Assembly (NCBI GenBank): GCA_026120035.1
Contig: JALRME010000059.1
Location: 62,001-126,000 of the forward strand
DNA: 64,000 bases
Origin: Coleophoma eucalyptorum
Lineage: Eukaryota > Ascomycota > Leotiomycetes > Helotiales > Dermateaceae
Direction of reading: 5' to 3'
Below, piece after piece: positions 24,631 through 37,961 of this stretch. The notes under the pieces are model-generated. The model had not been told where the DNA came from and searched no databases. It saw nothing but the letters and a program-made list of their open reading frames with translations. A program made the translations under genes and the position numbers. Each line of letters starts with the position of its first letter. Position 1 is the stretch's first letter.

Positions 24631-25791
24631 ATGAGAATTTTTAAAAGTCATCCTTTATTAAAATTGGTTAATTCCTACGTAATAGATTCACCACAGCCCT
24701 CTAATATAAGTTACTTATGAAACTTTGGTTCATTATTAGCCTTTTGTTTAGTAATACAAATTGTTACTGGAGTAACTTTAGCCATGCATTATAACCCTAG
24801 CGTTGCAGAAGCCTTTAATTCAGTAGAACACATTATGCGTGATGTAAATAATGGATGATTAATACGTTATTTACACTCTAACACAGCTTCAGCATTCTTC
24901 TTTGTAGTGTACTTACACATAGGTAGAGGATTATACTATGGATCATACAGAGCTCCAAGAACATTAGTTTGAACTTTAGGTGTTGTTATATTCTTATTAA
25001 TGATAATTACAGGTTTCTTAGGTTATGTTTTACCATATGGACAAATGTCTTTATGAGGAGCCACAGTTATTACTAACTTAATGAGTGCTATTCCATGAAT
25101 AGGACAAGATATAGTTGAATTCCTTTGAGGAGGATTTAGTGTTAATAATGCTACTTTAAATAGATTTTTTGCTTTACATTTTGTATTACCTTTTGTATTA
25201 GCTGCTTTAGCATTAATGCACTTAATTGCACTACACGATAGTGCAGGATCAGGTAACCCATTAGGTGTTTCAGGTAACTATGATAGATTACCTATGGCTC
25301 CTTACTTCCTTTTCAAAGACTTAATAACTATATTTTTATTTATAATAGTATTAAGTGTATTTGTATTCTTTATGCCTAATGCATTAGGAGATACTGATAA
25401 CTATATCATGGCTAACCCTATGCAAACACCTCCAGCTATAGTTCCTGAATGATACTTATTACCATTCTACGCTATATTAAGATCTATACCTAACAAATTA
25501 TTAGGTGTTATAGCAATGATTGCTTCTATTTTAATGTTATTAGTAATGCCATACACTGATTTAAGTAGATCAAGAGGTATACAATTCAGACCTTTAAGTA
25601 AAATAGCTTTCTACGTATTTTTAGCTAACTTCTTAATATTAATGCAATTAGGAGCAAAACACGTAGAATCTCCATATATTGAATTTGGACAAATTAGTAC
25701 TGTATTATATTTCGCACATTTCTTTATTATAGTTCCTATGATTAGTTTACTTGAAAATAGTTTAATAGAATTAGCTAACAATAAAAAATAA
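24631..25791 (+). CDS. cob: Cytochrome b
   Basis: Core redox subunit of complex III, 386 aa, eight transmembrane helices. Haem-ligand regions are recognisable ([35 protein letters not shown]), as are the Qo-site PEW motif ([15 protein letters not shown]) and [17 protein letters not shown]. All Trp codons inspected are TGA. Intronless, whereas fungal cob often holds introns. Confidence 0.97.
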
Positions 25792-26434
25792 TTAAGATAA
25801 AATTGTAAAATTTTAATTACATATTATATAATTATATTTATTTTTTTTTTTAATAAATATTAGTTTAAATCTAATATAAGGCATACCTTTTTTTATTTAA
25901 AAAGAAAGTCTAAACCTTATCATTTTTTAGTGATAAGATCCCTATTTAGCTAAGCAATGTCATAATTACCGGAGTTAAATCTGGGGCTTTGTTAAGTTTT
26001 TATAGGAAATACGGAGAAGTATGTATGTAAAATATGTTTATTGTATTTACACACGCATAAAGCCTATAATTTATCAGCAAAAGCAAAGCATAACCTGTGC
26101 TATGTTTTGTGTATTAAATCGTTTAAGACGATTAGAATTTATATACTTAATAGTAATACTATTATAATAAGTATATAATACTTAGTTAGAGCACCAAATA
26201 TAATACGCTTAAAATTTTAAGTAATGAATTTAATCTTTTACTTCAGTTTATTTGCTTTACTTCTTGCGAAGCAAGTATTAGTTTGCAAGTAAAAGATAAC
26301 TTTTATTAATAAATTTATCCCTTTAAATATTAAAACAACCATTGCGAGTATTTAATTTTACAACATCCAATGTGTTTTGAACAATTTGTTTGTTTGATCC
26401 TTTATCCCCTGTCAGACAAACTTTAAATCAAGAA
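25792..26434 (+). other. Spacer upstream of cox1 with hairpin motif and short upstream ORF
   Basis: Holds a dispersed hairpin motif copy (GGAGAAG 26013-26019 ... AAAGCCTA about 26059-26066), with a strong stem between (tgtaaataca-type arms). An 18-codon ATG frame at 26370-26426 lies just before and out of frame with cox1. The cox1 frame itself is open back to 26327 but has no ATG there. Confidence 0.5.
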
Positions 26435-28099
<1,665 letters not shown>

Positions 28100-28103
28100 C
28101 TTA

Positions 28104-28793
28104 TTGTGTAGTTTGGATATAGTATTATATAATTTAATACTAATTATTATAGTATTTATAACGATTAAGTATTTAAGTGGTTTAGTTATAAACATGATGT
28201 ACACGCCAGATTTCATACCTGTTAAAATCAAAAGAGATAAAGAAATAACTCTTAAAATACATGAAGAATTTAAAAATAATAGGAATGTATTAAGTAATAG
28301 AGAAATAGATTTATCTTATAAAAACGTACCTTGGGTACCTGGTGATAATGCTATAGATCCGGAGTCATCTACTAAAGTAATTTATGATAAAAGAGATCAT
28401 ACTGGTGCATCGCTAATAACCCTTTTTCCAGATCTTACTCATAATAATTATACATTTGTAAATGAAAACGGTATAGCAGTAAGAGGGGTAGATATGAGAG
28501 TATTCTCGGATGATAGGCATGATTATGGGACTGCTGAGGGAATAAATCCAAATCTGTTTCGTATTACAGCACCCAGACCTGATAATGTTATTCTAGCTGA
28601 ATTGTCAAGAAGGAATACTCGAGTAACTAGCGGAGGTTTACCTTTGGCCCGTATTACTATAGATTATAATTTACGTAGACCAAATGGTGCTTTAGATAGT
28701 AGAACTTTCATAAATAGTACTTACATTTATGCAAATAGGGCTGATGCTATGGGTAGTTTCAATGACAGTTCATTACCAACAATAGGTGTATAA
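28104..28793 (+). CDS. cox1-linked accessory ORF
   Basis: A 229-codon frame in another phase that starts at TTG 28104, five bases after the cox1 stop; it is open back into the cox1 end. It has one N-terminal transmembrane helix (about residues 5-28) and then a soluble, charged domain with many Asp and Arg (PWVPGDNAIDPES, GVDMRVFSDDRHDYG). Unlike the other accessory frames it has no Gly/Ser linker. TGG Trp occurs near 28331. No ATG start is evident near the front, so it may need a non-ATG start or a frameshift from cox1. Homology unknown. Confidence 0.6.
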   Translation: MCSLDIVLYNLILIIIVFITIKYLSGLVINMMYTPDFIPVKIKRDKEITLKIHEEFKNNRNVLSNREIDLSYKNVPWVPGDNAIDPESSTKVIYDKRDHTGASLITLFPDLTHNNYTFVNENGIAVRGVDMRVFSDDRHDYGTAEGINPNLFRITAPRPDNVILAELSRRNTRVTSGGLPLARITIDYNLRRPNGALDSRTFINSTYIYANRADAMGSFNDSSLPTIGV

Positions 28794-29149
28794 TAAATTA
28801 TATAAGTACTTAGTTGCTTTATTCATGTATTAGCTTTTAATTAATTAAATACCTGAATGCCTTAATACATAAACCTAAAAATATTGTATTTAGGTTTATA
28901 TCTTTATAAAGAAAAAATACCTGAACAGTTAATAGTATTTAACTATTAAATTACCCCTTTATTTAAAGGAAGTTAGGGAGAAGGACGGGCGAAGTATATA
29001 ATAAATTATAATACTTGCTCGTATAAAGCCCAGTAATATCATAATTTATATTTAAAAAAAAAATTGTTATAATTTATATATTACAAAAATAGAAACACAA
29101 TAGTAATGGCGTACGTAACGTTTATAAAACGTTTACAACGCCGTGAAAA
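28794..29149 (+). other. Spacer before rns with hairpin motif
   Basis: Contains a dispersed hairpin motif copy (GGAGAAG 28977-28983 ... AAAGCC 29025-29030). No gene. Confidence 0.5.
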
Positions 29150-30742
29150 TTATATTTTGAGTTTGATGATGGCTCTGAATGAACGCTGTCCAAATGCTTG
29201 ACACATGCTAATCGTACGTCTAATTTAATAAAATATTATTTATATTTATATAGACAATATTAAATTTCATTAGAAGTGGTGTACAGGTGAGTAAATAATA
29301 TTTTGGCTACCTTAAAGTAAGGTATAAAATCCCTTATAATATAAGAAAGGAAGACATCTTCCGCTTTAAGATGACAATAAATATTTCGGATAGGTAGTAG
29401 TTAAGGTAATGGCTTAACTAGCCTAAAATTCCGTAATCGAGGCTGAGAGGTTGATCGATCACATTGGGTCTGAAAAAACCCCAATACGTTTAGTACAGCA
29501 GTGGGGAATATTGGTCAATAGCCTAACGGCTGAACCAGCAATTTGGGAGAATGAATAGCTTCGGCTAACTACGTTAGTTAATTAATGAAAAAAGGTTTAT
29601 AATGTTAATTAATTAATTTAATTAACATTGCTAATGTTTTAGTGACTACGTCACATAAAGTTCTAGATAGAATACTGATTATGACAATTTTCTATCTATG
29701 TGTCTTGACCAAATTACGTGCCAGCAGTCGCGGTAATACGTAGAAGACTAGTGTTATTCATCTTTATTAGGTTTAAAGGGTACCTAGACGGTTTAACTAG
29801 TCCAAAAAAGGATACGGTTTTACTAGAGTTTTATTTAAGAAGGTGAGTATTTGTGGAGTAGAGTTGAAATTTTTTGATACCACGAGGACTGGTAACGGCG
29901 AAAGCAACCTTTTATGTAATAACTGACGTTGAGGGACGAAGGCTCGGGTCGCGAACAGGATTAGATACCCTAGTAGTCCAAGCAGATAATTATGAATGCC
30001 ATAGATTAGATAATATTTAGTTTATAAATGAAAGTGTAAGCATTCCACCTCAAGAGTAATGCGGCAACGCAGGAACTGAAATCATTAGACCGTTTCTGAA
30101 ACCAGTAGTGAAGTATGTTATTTAATTCGTAAGTACACGAAAAACCTTACCACAATTTGAATATTATCTCGGTAAAAAAAAAATTATCTAGATATTACAA
30201 GTGTTGCATGGCCGTCTTCAGTTAATGTCGTGAGATATTGGTTAAATCCATTAAATTAACGGAAACCCTTGCTTTATTTATGTATCGCTATGTTTTATAA
30301 AACATGGCGACCTTACTTAGGAGAAAATAAAGCAGTTCGCCATTACATTGGTTATGATAACAGGGACAAAGACAGGTCATCATGGCCTAAATATTGTGGG
30401 CTATAGACGTGCCACATTTTCCTATACAAAGAGATGCGAAAATGCGAATTTAAGCTAACCTCAAAAAGTAGGATATAATATGGATTGTAGTCTGAAATTC
30501 GACTACATGAATAAGGAATTACTAGTAATCGTGAATCACCACGTCACGGTGAATCTCATCTCAGATAGGTACTAACTACTCGTCAGGCGCTGAAAGAAGT
30601 ATGTGCAATAAGTTTGGCTAACTATCTTTCTTTAATTTAGGTAAATAGATCTAAATATTTAGATAGAAGGTCTTCGTATGCGTGACTTTGATTGGTGTTA
30701 AGTCGAAATACGGTTCGTGTAGTGGAAATTGCACGGGGTTTA
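29150..30742 (+). rRNA. rns: Small subunit ribosomal RNA
   Basis: The 5' end carries TTGAGTTTGATGATGGCTC (29156 on). Universal blocks follow: GTGCCAGCAGTCGCGGTAA near 29718, GGATTAGATACCCTAGTAGTCC near 29958, the TGTCGTGAGATATTGG region near 30223, and a decoding-site 3' end with AAGTCGAAATACGG near 30700 and the helix 45 hairpin up to about 30740. About 1.59 kb, no intron seen. Ends are approximate. Confidence 0.93.
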
Positions 30743-30784
30743 TTAATGTTAACAATACATATATATATATATAAATATATATAA

Positions 30785-30869
30785 AGGAGGGTTCCGTTTG
30801 TTGGTATGACGGGTTGAGCTGTAAACTCAGTAGCTTTTGCTGTCGAAGGTTCAATTCCTTTTCCTCCTA
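30785..30869 (+). tRNA. trnY: tRNA-Tyr (GTA)
   Basis: Class II cloverleaf, 85 nt, with a long variable arm. Acceptor AGGAGGG pairs with TTCCTCCT. Anticodon loop CTGTAAA reads GTA. Confidence 0.9.
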
Positions 30870-30903
30870 AATTTTATTATATAGTTTACATACATTAATT
30901 AAA

Positions 30904-30974
30904 GCCTTTATAGCTCAACGGTAGAGCGAGATACTGTTAATATTTTGATAGATGTTCGATTCATCTTAGGGGCT
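30904..30974 (+). tRNA. trnN: tRNA-Asn (GTT)
   Basis: 71 nt. Acceptor GCCTTTA pairs with TAGGGGC using G-T pairs, D stem GCTC/GAGC, anticodon loop CTGTTAA. Confidence 0.9.
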
Positions 30975-31177
30975 AGTTATATAGTTTAGGATTATTAATT
31001 TGTAATCTTAGTACTATTGATTTTATTTATAGTATTTTATACTAAAACCTCACATCTATGTATTAGATGTGTCCTACTTTTTTATATAAATAGGCCATTA
31101 ATCTAAGCATAAGATAAACCAAACTATTATATTGGATGTGACCTTGGTCACAAAAGAGGAAAAACAACAAAAAAGTA

Positions 31178-31837
31178 ATGAATAGCTTGTACGTGATAAG
31201 TGAATACTTAACTAATGGTTTTAGAGCAGAATTTTTGGATATTTTATCAGTAGTTGCTATTTTATGTGGAATAATGATTATTATTAGTAAGAACCCTATT
31301 GTATCTGTTTTATTTTTAATAGGTTTATTTTTAAGTATATCTAGTTATTTAATGACTTTAGGTTTAAACTTTATAGGATTATCTTACTTATTAGTTTATG
31401 TAGGTGCTGTATCAATATTATTCCTTTTCATATTAATGTTAATTAATGTAAGAATTAGTGAATTATTAAGTGATACTAATAATAGTATACCTTTAGCAAT
31501 CCTTATTGGTATATCTTTTTATTACCCTTTAAGTAAAATACTTCCTTATAGTATAGCAAATATAAACAATTATTCTTTTAATCTAAATACATTAAACAAT
31601 ATAATGCATAATAATGATTACTTAAATAATTTTTTTAACAGTGAAAAAGAAGACAATGGTATAATATCATTTGTAACTAGTCAAAATTGAGATGGTAATC
31701 TAACTGAAAGTAGCCATATTACTAGTATAGGTAACATTATGTATACTAGTTATAGTATATGATTAATTTTAACTTCTCTTATATTATTATTAGCTATGAT
31801 AGGTGCTATAGTTATAACTATAAAACAAAAAAACTAA
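31178..31837 (+). CDS. nad6: NADH dehydrogenase subunit 6
   Basis: Membrane subunit of complex I, 219 aa in code 4. TGA Trp codons lie near 31688 (SQNWDGN) and 31760 (SIWLILTS). The N-terminal helices contain the typical NPIVSVLFLIGLF and GLSYLLVYVGAVSILFLFILML motifs. An Asn-rich loop separates the last helix, which ends in the basic TIKQKN. Intronless. Confidence 0.96.
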
Positions 31838-31970
31838 TATCACTTTTTTTATCTTTAAATTAATTTATTTATAGTGCTTTGGTGTAACTTTGAGCAAAAA
31901 CTCAACCAAAACAGCAGCACAAACCATTTCAATAGTATCTATTGGGATTTTTTGGATAAACATCCGAAAA

Positions 31971-32042
31971 AAGGAATTAGCTCAATGGTAGAGCTACCGT
32001 TTTACACACGGTCGGTTAGGGGTTCGAGTCTCCTATTCCTTA
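31971..32042 (+). tRNA. trnV: tRNA-Val (TAC)
   Basis: 72 nt. Acceptor AAGGAAT/ATTCCTT is fully paired, D stem GCTC/GAGC, anticodon loop TTTACAC, T arm GGGGTTCGAGTCTCC. Lies between nad6 and cox3. Confidence 0.93.
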
Positions 32043-32181
32043 TCATAAATATAAATAAATAATTATTTTTAATAAGTAATTATCTTGTTTATTAACGACC
32101 CTAAATTTAACTATCCTATAATGGAATTCAAATATATGTATAAATACGTACATATGATTAAATATATATAAATTAAATGTA

Positions 32182-32991
32182 ATGACTCAATTAACTAGAA
32201 GTAATTTTCAAGCACATCCATTCCATTTAGTATCACCATCTCCTTGACCTTTATATACTTGTATTTCATTATTAACATTAACAACTACAGCTGTATTATC
32301 AATGCATAGTTTTACTAACGCAACTTATTTTTTAGCTGTAGCATTTTTCACAGTTATTTTATCAATGTCTTTCTGATGACGTGATGTTATATCAGAGGGT
32401 ACATACTTAGGTAACCACACATTAGCTGTACAAAGAGGGTTAAACTTAGGTGTTGCTCTATTTATAGCTTCAGAAGCATTGTTCTTCGTAGGTATATTCT
32501 GAGCATTTTTCCACAGTGCTTTATCACCTACTGTAGAATTAGGAGCTCAATGACCACCTATGGGTATTGATGCTGTTAATCCTTTTGAATTACCTTTACT
32601 TAACACAGTAATATTATTATCATCAGGTGTTACAGTAACTTATGCACACCACTCTTTAATACAAGGTAACAGAAGCGGAGCTTTATACGGTTTAGTATTT
32701 ACTGTATTATTAGCTGTTATATTCACAGGTTTCCAAGGTGTAGAGTATAGTGTATCTTCTTTCACAATTAGTGATGGAGCTTTTGGATCATGTTTCTACT
32801 TAGGTACAGGTTTCCACGGTATTCACGTTATGATAGGTACAGCTTTTATAGCTGTAGGTTTATGACGTGTATTAGCTTACCACTCTACAGATAACCACCA
32901 TTTAGGTTTAGAGTCTAGTATCCTTTACTGACATTTTGTAGACGTAGTTTGACTTTTTTTGTACATTTCAATATATTACTGAGGTTCTTAG
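32182..32991 (+). CDS. cox3: Cytochrome c oxidase subunit 3
   Basis: Seven-helix subunit of complex IV, 269 aa. It begins [17 protein letters not shown] and contains [18 protein letters not shown] (here [17 protein letters not shown]) and [14 protein letters not shown] blocks, ending [21 protein letters not shown] at the normal place. Trp is TGA throughout. The last 43 bases overlap the accessory ORF in a different frame. Confidence 0.97.
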
Positions 32992-33836
32992 ATCAGGTAT
33001 TACATATAAAGGAAACTTATTTTTTTATAGTAAATATATTTAAATATATTATATATAATTTTTTAAATGTACTATTAGAATATTATATCTTTTTCATGTG
33101 TATATATACAATCTATCATTTTTCCTCGGTAGTTACCTATGACTTAACATTAACTTATAATATTTTTTCTTTAATTCTTTGTACTATAACTCTTATTTAT
33201 ATTAATTATATTGATAAGGAATTTAGTATAAAATATCCGTTTTTATATAAAGCACTTACAGTAATTAGTATTATTTTAATTATATATAGTAGTTTTATTA
33301 TAAGTAAAAATTTGATAAAAAAATTTATAGAATATATAATTAAAATGATGCCTAGCAAGCCAGGAGGTCCTAGCAACTCAGGAGGTCCTAGCAACTCAGG
33401 AGGTCCTAGTGGTTCAGGTGGTCCGGGTGGTTCAGGTGATCCGAGTAGTTCAGCTGGTTCTAAAAAACGAGCCAATGACGACGACGACGACGACATTGAT
33501 GATATTGCCGAAAAAAAAAGAGCAAAATGACGTAAAGATTACTCAAATAGAGATCCTGGTGTTATGGAGAATTTAAAATCTAAAGCATCTCTTGTTCGTG
33601 ATCTATCAAGAATAGATGAGATAAGAAAAAAAGGTGTATTAGAATCACTTATTTTAGGAGTATCTATTGAGCGTGGGGATAAAATTAGATTAGAAACTAT
33701 AAAAAAAGGATATCCTACTTTCTTTGACGAAGAAAGTGGTAACAATCTTGATCAAGGTTTCGATCAAGTAGAAGAATATTTGAGAGAGGAAATAAAAAAC
33801 TTTATCAAAAAAACAACACCAGATAAAAAAGCTTAA
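32949..33836 (+). CDS. cox3-linked accessory membrane ORF
   Basis: A 295-codon code 4 frame beginning inside the cox3 end; TTG 32949 is the first plausible start and there is no nearby ATG. The N-terminal 130 residues hold several hydrophobic helices. Then come five Gly-Pro-Ser repeats (GGPSNS) at about 135-170, a KKR cluster followed by an Asp run, a second basic cluster (EKKRAK), and a charged helical C-terminus after a TGA Trp at 33528. The plan matches the cox2- and nad1-linked frames, but the sequence itself is too divergent for me to call homology. Function unknown. Confidence 0.65.
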
Positions 33837-33996
33837 ATTGTAAAAATATATAATTATATAGATATATATTATATAATACATTTATTAAAAAGTAAATTCC
33901 TAAATGTTATATGCAAAGTAGCAAATTTATTTTGTTACATATCTGTTCTGTGAAAGGATATATATATATACATATATATATATGTATATATATATA

Positions 33997-34068
33997 GAGA
34001 CCTTAGTTTAATGGTAAAATACGAGACTTTTAATCTTTGTTATGCGAGTTCGAATCTCACAGGTCTTA
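33997..34068 (+). tRNA. trnK: tRNA-Lys (TTT)
   Basis: 72 nt. Acceptor GAGACCT/AGGTCTT (first pair G-T), anticodon loop CTTTTAA, T arm GAGTTCGAATCTC. Preceded by a (TA)n-rich palindrome at about 33959-33996. Confidence 0.9.
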
Positions 34069-34205
34069 AACATACTTTTTATAGCTTAACTTGCTTTTCC
34101 ATAAGCATAACTACCACAGGAGGGTACGTAATAAGTAAAGCAAAGGTTTTACTATAGCCAAAACATAAAAAATAAATAGTTGGTTAAATATAATTTAATA
34201 TAAAA

Positions 34206-34276
34206 ACGGCCATAAGTTAATGGTAGACTAGTTGCCTTCCAAGCAATCCGTGTCGATTCGAATTCGACTGGCCGTA
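34206..34276 (+). tRNA. trnG: tRNA-Gly (TCC)
   Basis: 71 nt. Acceptor ACGGCCA/TGGCCGT, anticodon loop CTTCCAA. A near-copy with a changed anticodon lies at 43479-43549. Confidence 0.93.
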
Positions 34277-34368
34277 ATGATAAATATAACTAAATATAAA
34301 TATTAAAAATTATATACTAAGCATAATTAATATCATATGCTTTTTATCTAATAAAGACAAAACATAAA

Positions 34369-34441
34369 GGGTTAGTAGCTTAATTGGTAGAGTACTTTCT
34401 TGTCACGAAAGTGGACGCCGGTTCGAGGCCGGTCTATCCCG
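34369..34441 (+). tRNA. trnD: tRNA-Asp (GTC)
   Basis: 73 nt. Acceptor GGGTTAG/CTATCCC, anticodon loop TTGTCAC, T arm CCGGTTCGAGGCCGG. Confidence 0.93.
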
Positions 34442-34464
34442 AAAGTTTTACACGCATAAATATA

Positions 34465-34544
34465 GGAAGAGTTGCTATTGGTAAAGCGAGATATTTGCTA
34501 AATATTGTGTATGACACCTAGATGTTCGATTCATCTCTTTTCCG
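34465..34544 (+). tRNA. trnS: tRNA-Ser (GCT)
   Basis: 80 nt, long variable arm. Acceptor GGAAGAG/CTTTTCC, anticodon loop TTGCTAA. Reads AGY codons. Confidence 0.9.
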
Positions 34545-34567
34545 AGTAGTTTATTAATTTGCGAATT

Positions 34568-34638
34568 AAGAGTGTAATTTAACGGTAAAATAGGAAGCTT
34601 CAGACTTCAACTTCTCGGTTCAAATCTGAGTACTCTTG
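34568..34638 (+). tRNA. trnW: tRNA-Trp (TCA)
   Basis: 71 nt. Acceptor AAGAGTG/TACTCTT, anticodon loop CTTCAGA. The UCA anticodon reads both UGA and UGG, the direct molecular support for genetic code 4 in this genome. Confidence 0.93.
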
Positions 34639-34726
34639 TAAACTCTGTTTATATAAAAAAAATATATATATTCTTAAATGTTAAAAATTTCAATTAATTT
34701 TAATACAATATAATGGATATATTATA

Positions 34727-34798
34727 GATTCCTTAGCTTAATCGGTAAAGCGTATTCTTGATAAGGATGTGTTCGGAGTTCAAGTCTCTGAGGAATTA
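34727..34798 (+). tRNA. trnI: tRNA-Ile (GAT)
   Basis: 72 nt. Acceptor GATTCCT/AGGAATT, anticodon loop TTGATAA, T arm GGAGTTCAAGTCTCT. Confidence 0.92.
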
Positions 34799-34997
34799 GG
34801 TGTATAAAAGTATTAAATTTGTAATAGTTATTATATATTTTATATATATCTAATATATACTAAAATATTAATTAACTTATTAAATCTATAATATAAATTA
34901 AGTATTCTATAATTACAAGTAATATATCATGTATTTTTATTACGTACGGTTATATCAATATAATGTACATATAATGTGTAGAATATAAAATAATAAA

Positions 34998-35081
34998 AGA
35001 GAATTGACCGAGTGGTTTAAGGAGGTAAGCTTGAAACTTATTAGATGAATAATCTCATCCGTTCGAATCGGATATTCTCTG
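34998..35081 (+). tRNA. trnS: tRNA-Ser (TGA)
   Basis: 84 nt with a long variable arm. Acceptor AGAGAAT/ATTCTCT, anticodon loop CTTGAAA. Reads UCN. Confidence 0.92.
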
Positions 35082-35188
35082 TAAAGATAATTGGTGCGTG
35101 TGTCCAAGCATGCGTAGTCTCATGATTACTAAATTAAAGTAAGTTTTACTTTTGCTAGTTTCGCAGTATAAGTACATTAAGTATAATA

Positions 35189-35260
35189 CAGATTAGAGCC
35201 AGGTGGTTAGGCGTCTCATTTGGGTTGAGAATCTGTTGTGTTCGAATCACAATAATCTGA
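35189..35260 (+). tRNA. trnP: tRNA-Pro (TGG)
   Basis: 72 nt. Acceptor CAGATTA/TAATCTG, anticodon loop TTTGGGT. Lies just upstream of rnl. Confidence 0.92.
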
Positions 35261-37961
35261 AAAATGTAGTATATTAAAGTGAATGTTAGTTAGTAACGAC
35301 AATCAATAAGAATATAGAAAAAAATAAATCTATACTATTTATTAGTGTAGAAAAGTATATAAAGAAACTATTAGGGATACCTAGCTATATATTAAAGAGA
35401 GTATTAATTTAAATTGTGTTTTGTAGAGAAAAATTAACACATGTACTCAAGGAGAAATCCTATAATAAACGAAGTGAATTGAAATATCTTAGTAACTTTA
35501 GGAAAATAAATCAAACGAGATTCTATGAGTAGTGTGAATGAAAGTAGAAAAGCCTATATAAACGTCTATTAGTGAAATAACAAATATTATAATAACTAAA
35601 TAAGACAAAGATGGATCATAGAGATATCTACCATCTGATATATTAAATAAGTAAAATGGGCTATAACCTGTTTGAACATAAAGGGGAACCTTCCTCTAAG
35701 GCTAAATATAATATATAAGCGACAGCGTATAGTACTGTGAAGGAAAGGTTTGAAATAGTAGTTTTATAAGCAGCTCGAAAAAAGTTTAAATAAAAAATAA
35801 GAGCGTACCTTTTGCATAATGGGTCAGCAAGTTAATGTTAGATGCGAGCATGTGCTTAGCATGTGCCTAGATAAACCAATTATGAAATAATGAATTAGTA
35901 TCTAAAATTAGACCCGAAGCCTGGTGATCTTACTACAGTCAGGGTTATAAAAGCCCGAACGGGTTATCGTTGTAAAGATATCCGATGAACTGTGGTAAGT
36001 AAGTGAAAGACAACACTGACTAGGATAGCTGGTTTTCTGCGAAACCTATATAAGTAGGTAATTCAAGTTACATCATAGCAGGTACAGAACTGTGATCTCA
36101 GGCAACTTTTATCTAGCATGTTTCTTTTGAGATATGTTAGATGGTTTTGCATATATCGGGGGATCGTGAAGATTTTATCGGTGAGTATTCGCACTCGGAA
36201 GGGCAATGATGATTTTTGAATAATCGGACATAGTACGATAAGGTTGTATGTCTAAAGGGAAACAGCCCAGAACAAGAGTTAAGGTTCCAAAATTATTGTT
36301 AAGTGAAACTAAGGAGGTTTCTATCAAATACGACTAGGAAATAGGCTTAGAAGCGGTCATTTTTTGAAGATCTCGTAACAGAGCACTGGTTTAGTAATTA
36401 AATTTTAATTACATTGATTTTTGCACCGAAAATTTAACGGATCTAAACAATATACCGACACCTTGTCCATATTTATTAATAATTTATATTATTATATCTG
36501 ATGGGGTAGCAGAACGTTGGGTAAATCTCAGACTTATTATTTTCAATAATAAAAAAATAGATAACCCAAGTGAGAATGCTGACATGAGTAACGAAAAAGG
36601 GATAATACCCTCGCCTAAAGCTTATGGTTTTATTAAAGTAACGGCCTCTAAGTTTATAAACCTAAAGGATTAAACGATGAGCAAATCTTGTCTGCAAAGT
36701 AACAACTTTCTTTTTTTAAGTGAAGAAAGTTCTGGAAAAACAGCAAAAATCTTCAACATATCTCTTGCAAAAGAAATATGTGAAAAGATGACGAAATAAC
36801 CGTACCTAGAAACTACCCCAAGTAAGCAAGTAGAGAATACGAAGGCGTTTGAGTGAACAATCGTTAAGGAACTCGGCAAACTAACTACCGTAACTTCGGG
36901 ATAAGGAGAGCCATTCTTCCTGATTAATATCAGGTAAAGAAGAGGAAGCATGGAATAGTGTTGTACGACTGTTTAATTAAAACAAAGCACTCTGCAATAA
37001 GATAATAAATCAAAGTATTGAGTGTGATTTCTGCCCGATGTCGGCTGGTTAACGAATTATCTAAGTCTACTAATATAAGCTTGGTTATGAAGGAAACCCC
37101 GATCAATGGCGGCCTTATCGATAAGGGTCCTAAGGTAGCGGAATACCCTGGCCGTTAAATGCGGTCTTGCATGAATGATTTAACGATACAACAGCTGTCT
37201 CAACGATTGGCTCAGTGAAATTGGAATAACTGTGCAGATACAGTTTACCTCTAGTTAGACGAGAAGACCCTATGCAGCTTTACTGTTGCTAGTTATTCAA
37301 TATGATTTAATATATTTTAGTGTATAAGGTAGTTTGTTAACAAAATTGAAACACCTTTATATTATTTGTCATATTGTTATAGTATAGGCATGTTAAGTTT
37401 TACTTAACTTGCTGGGTACTATAGAACCTACCGGAAGAATGGCTAGGAGGCAGTTTATGCGGGGCACAGATCCCATAAAAAGTACCTGGGTGTATCCAAA
37501 GTTAATTTTGTAAAATTAATTTTAAAATTTTGAAGAAAATTAAAACGAATACTTATCTTCTAATGCTTAGCAGGTGAAGATTTGTATTTATATTTTTAGT
37601 ATGTTATTTGGTATAGCTTTCTATTTAATTAGAGATGCTATAACAAATCCAGCTATATATCTATTAAGTTAGAACTAACATTTTTTATTCAAGTAAGATT
37701 TTAACTATATGGAAAATAGATGTAATAAAGGCATTATTATTAATAATGTTTTTACTTATTTTATTTGTATATTTAGGTAGGAGTTTCCACTAATAAATCA
37801 AAGAACAAATAAAATAACTATGTTTATTACTTGTCAAGTTTAATGGCTTAATCTTGCTTTACTGTCTGACTTACACGTCTATCAGTCGCGTAAGCGGGGC
37901 ATATGATCACAAGATGCAGAAAGGAAAGGTCTTGGATTTTTGAAAAAGCTACGCTAGGGAT

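Noticed and set aside
33206..33496. Open - strand frame over the cox3-linked linker (Pro/Glu/Leu-rich)
   Set aside because: It is the shadow of the Gly-Pro-Ser repeats on the + strand; low-complexity DNA stays open in several frames. The same applies to 46135-46329.
35081..35188. A possible extra tRNA with CAT between trnS and trnP
   Set aside because: A loop with CATGATT is present, but I could not pair acceptor or T arms.
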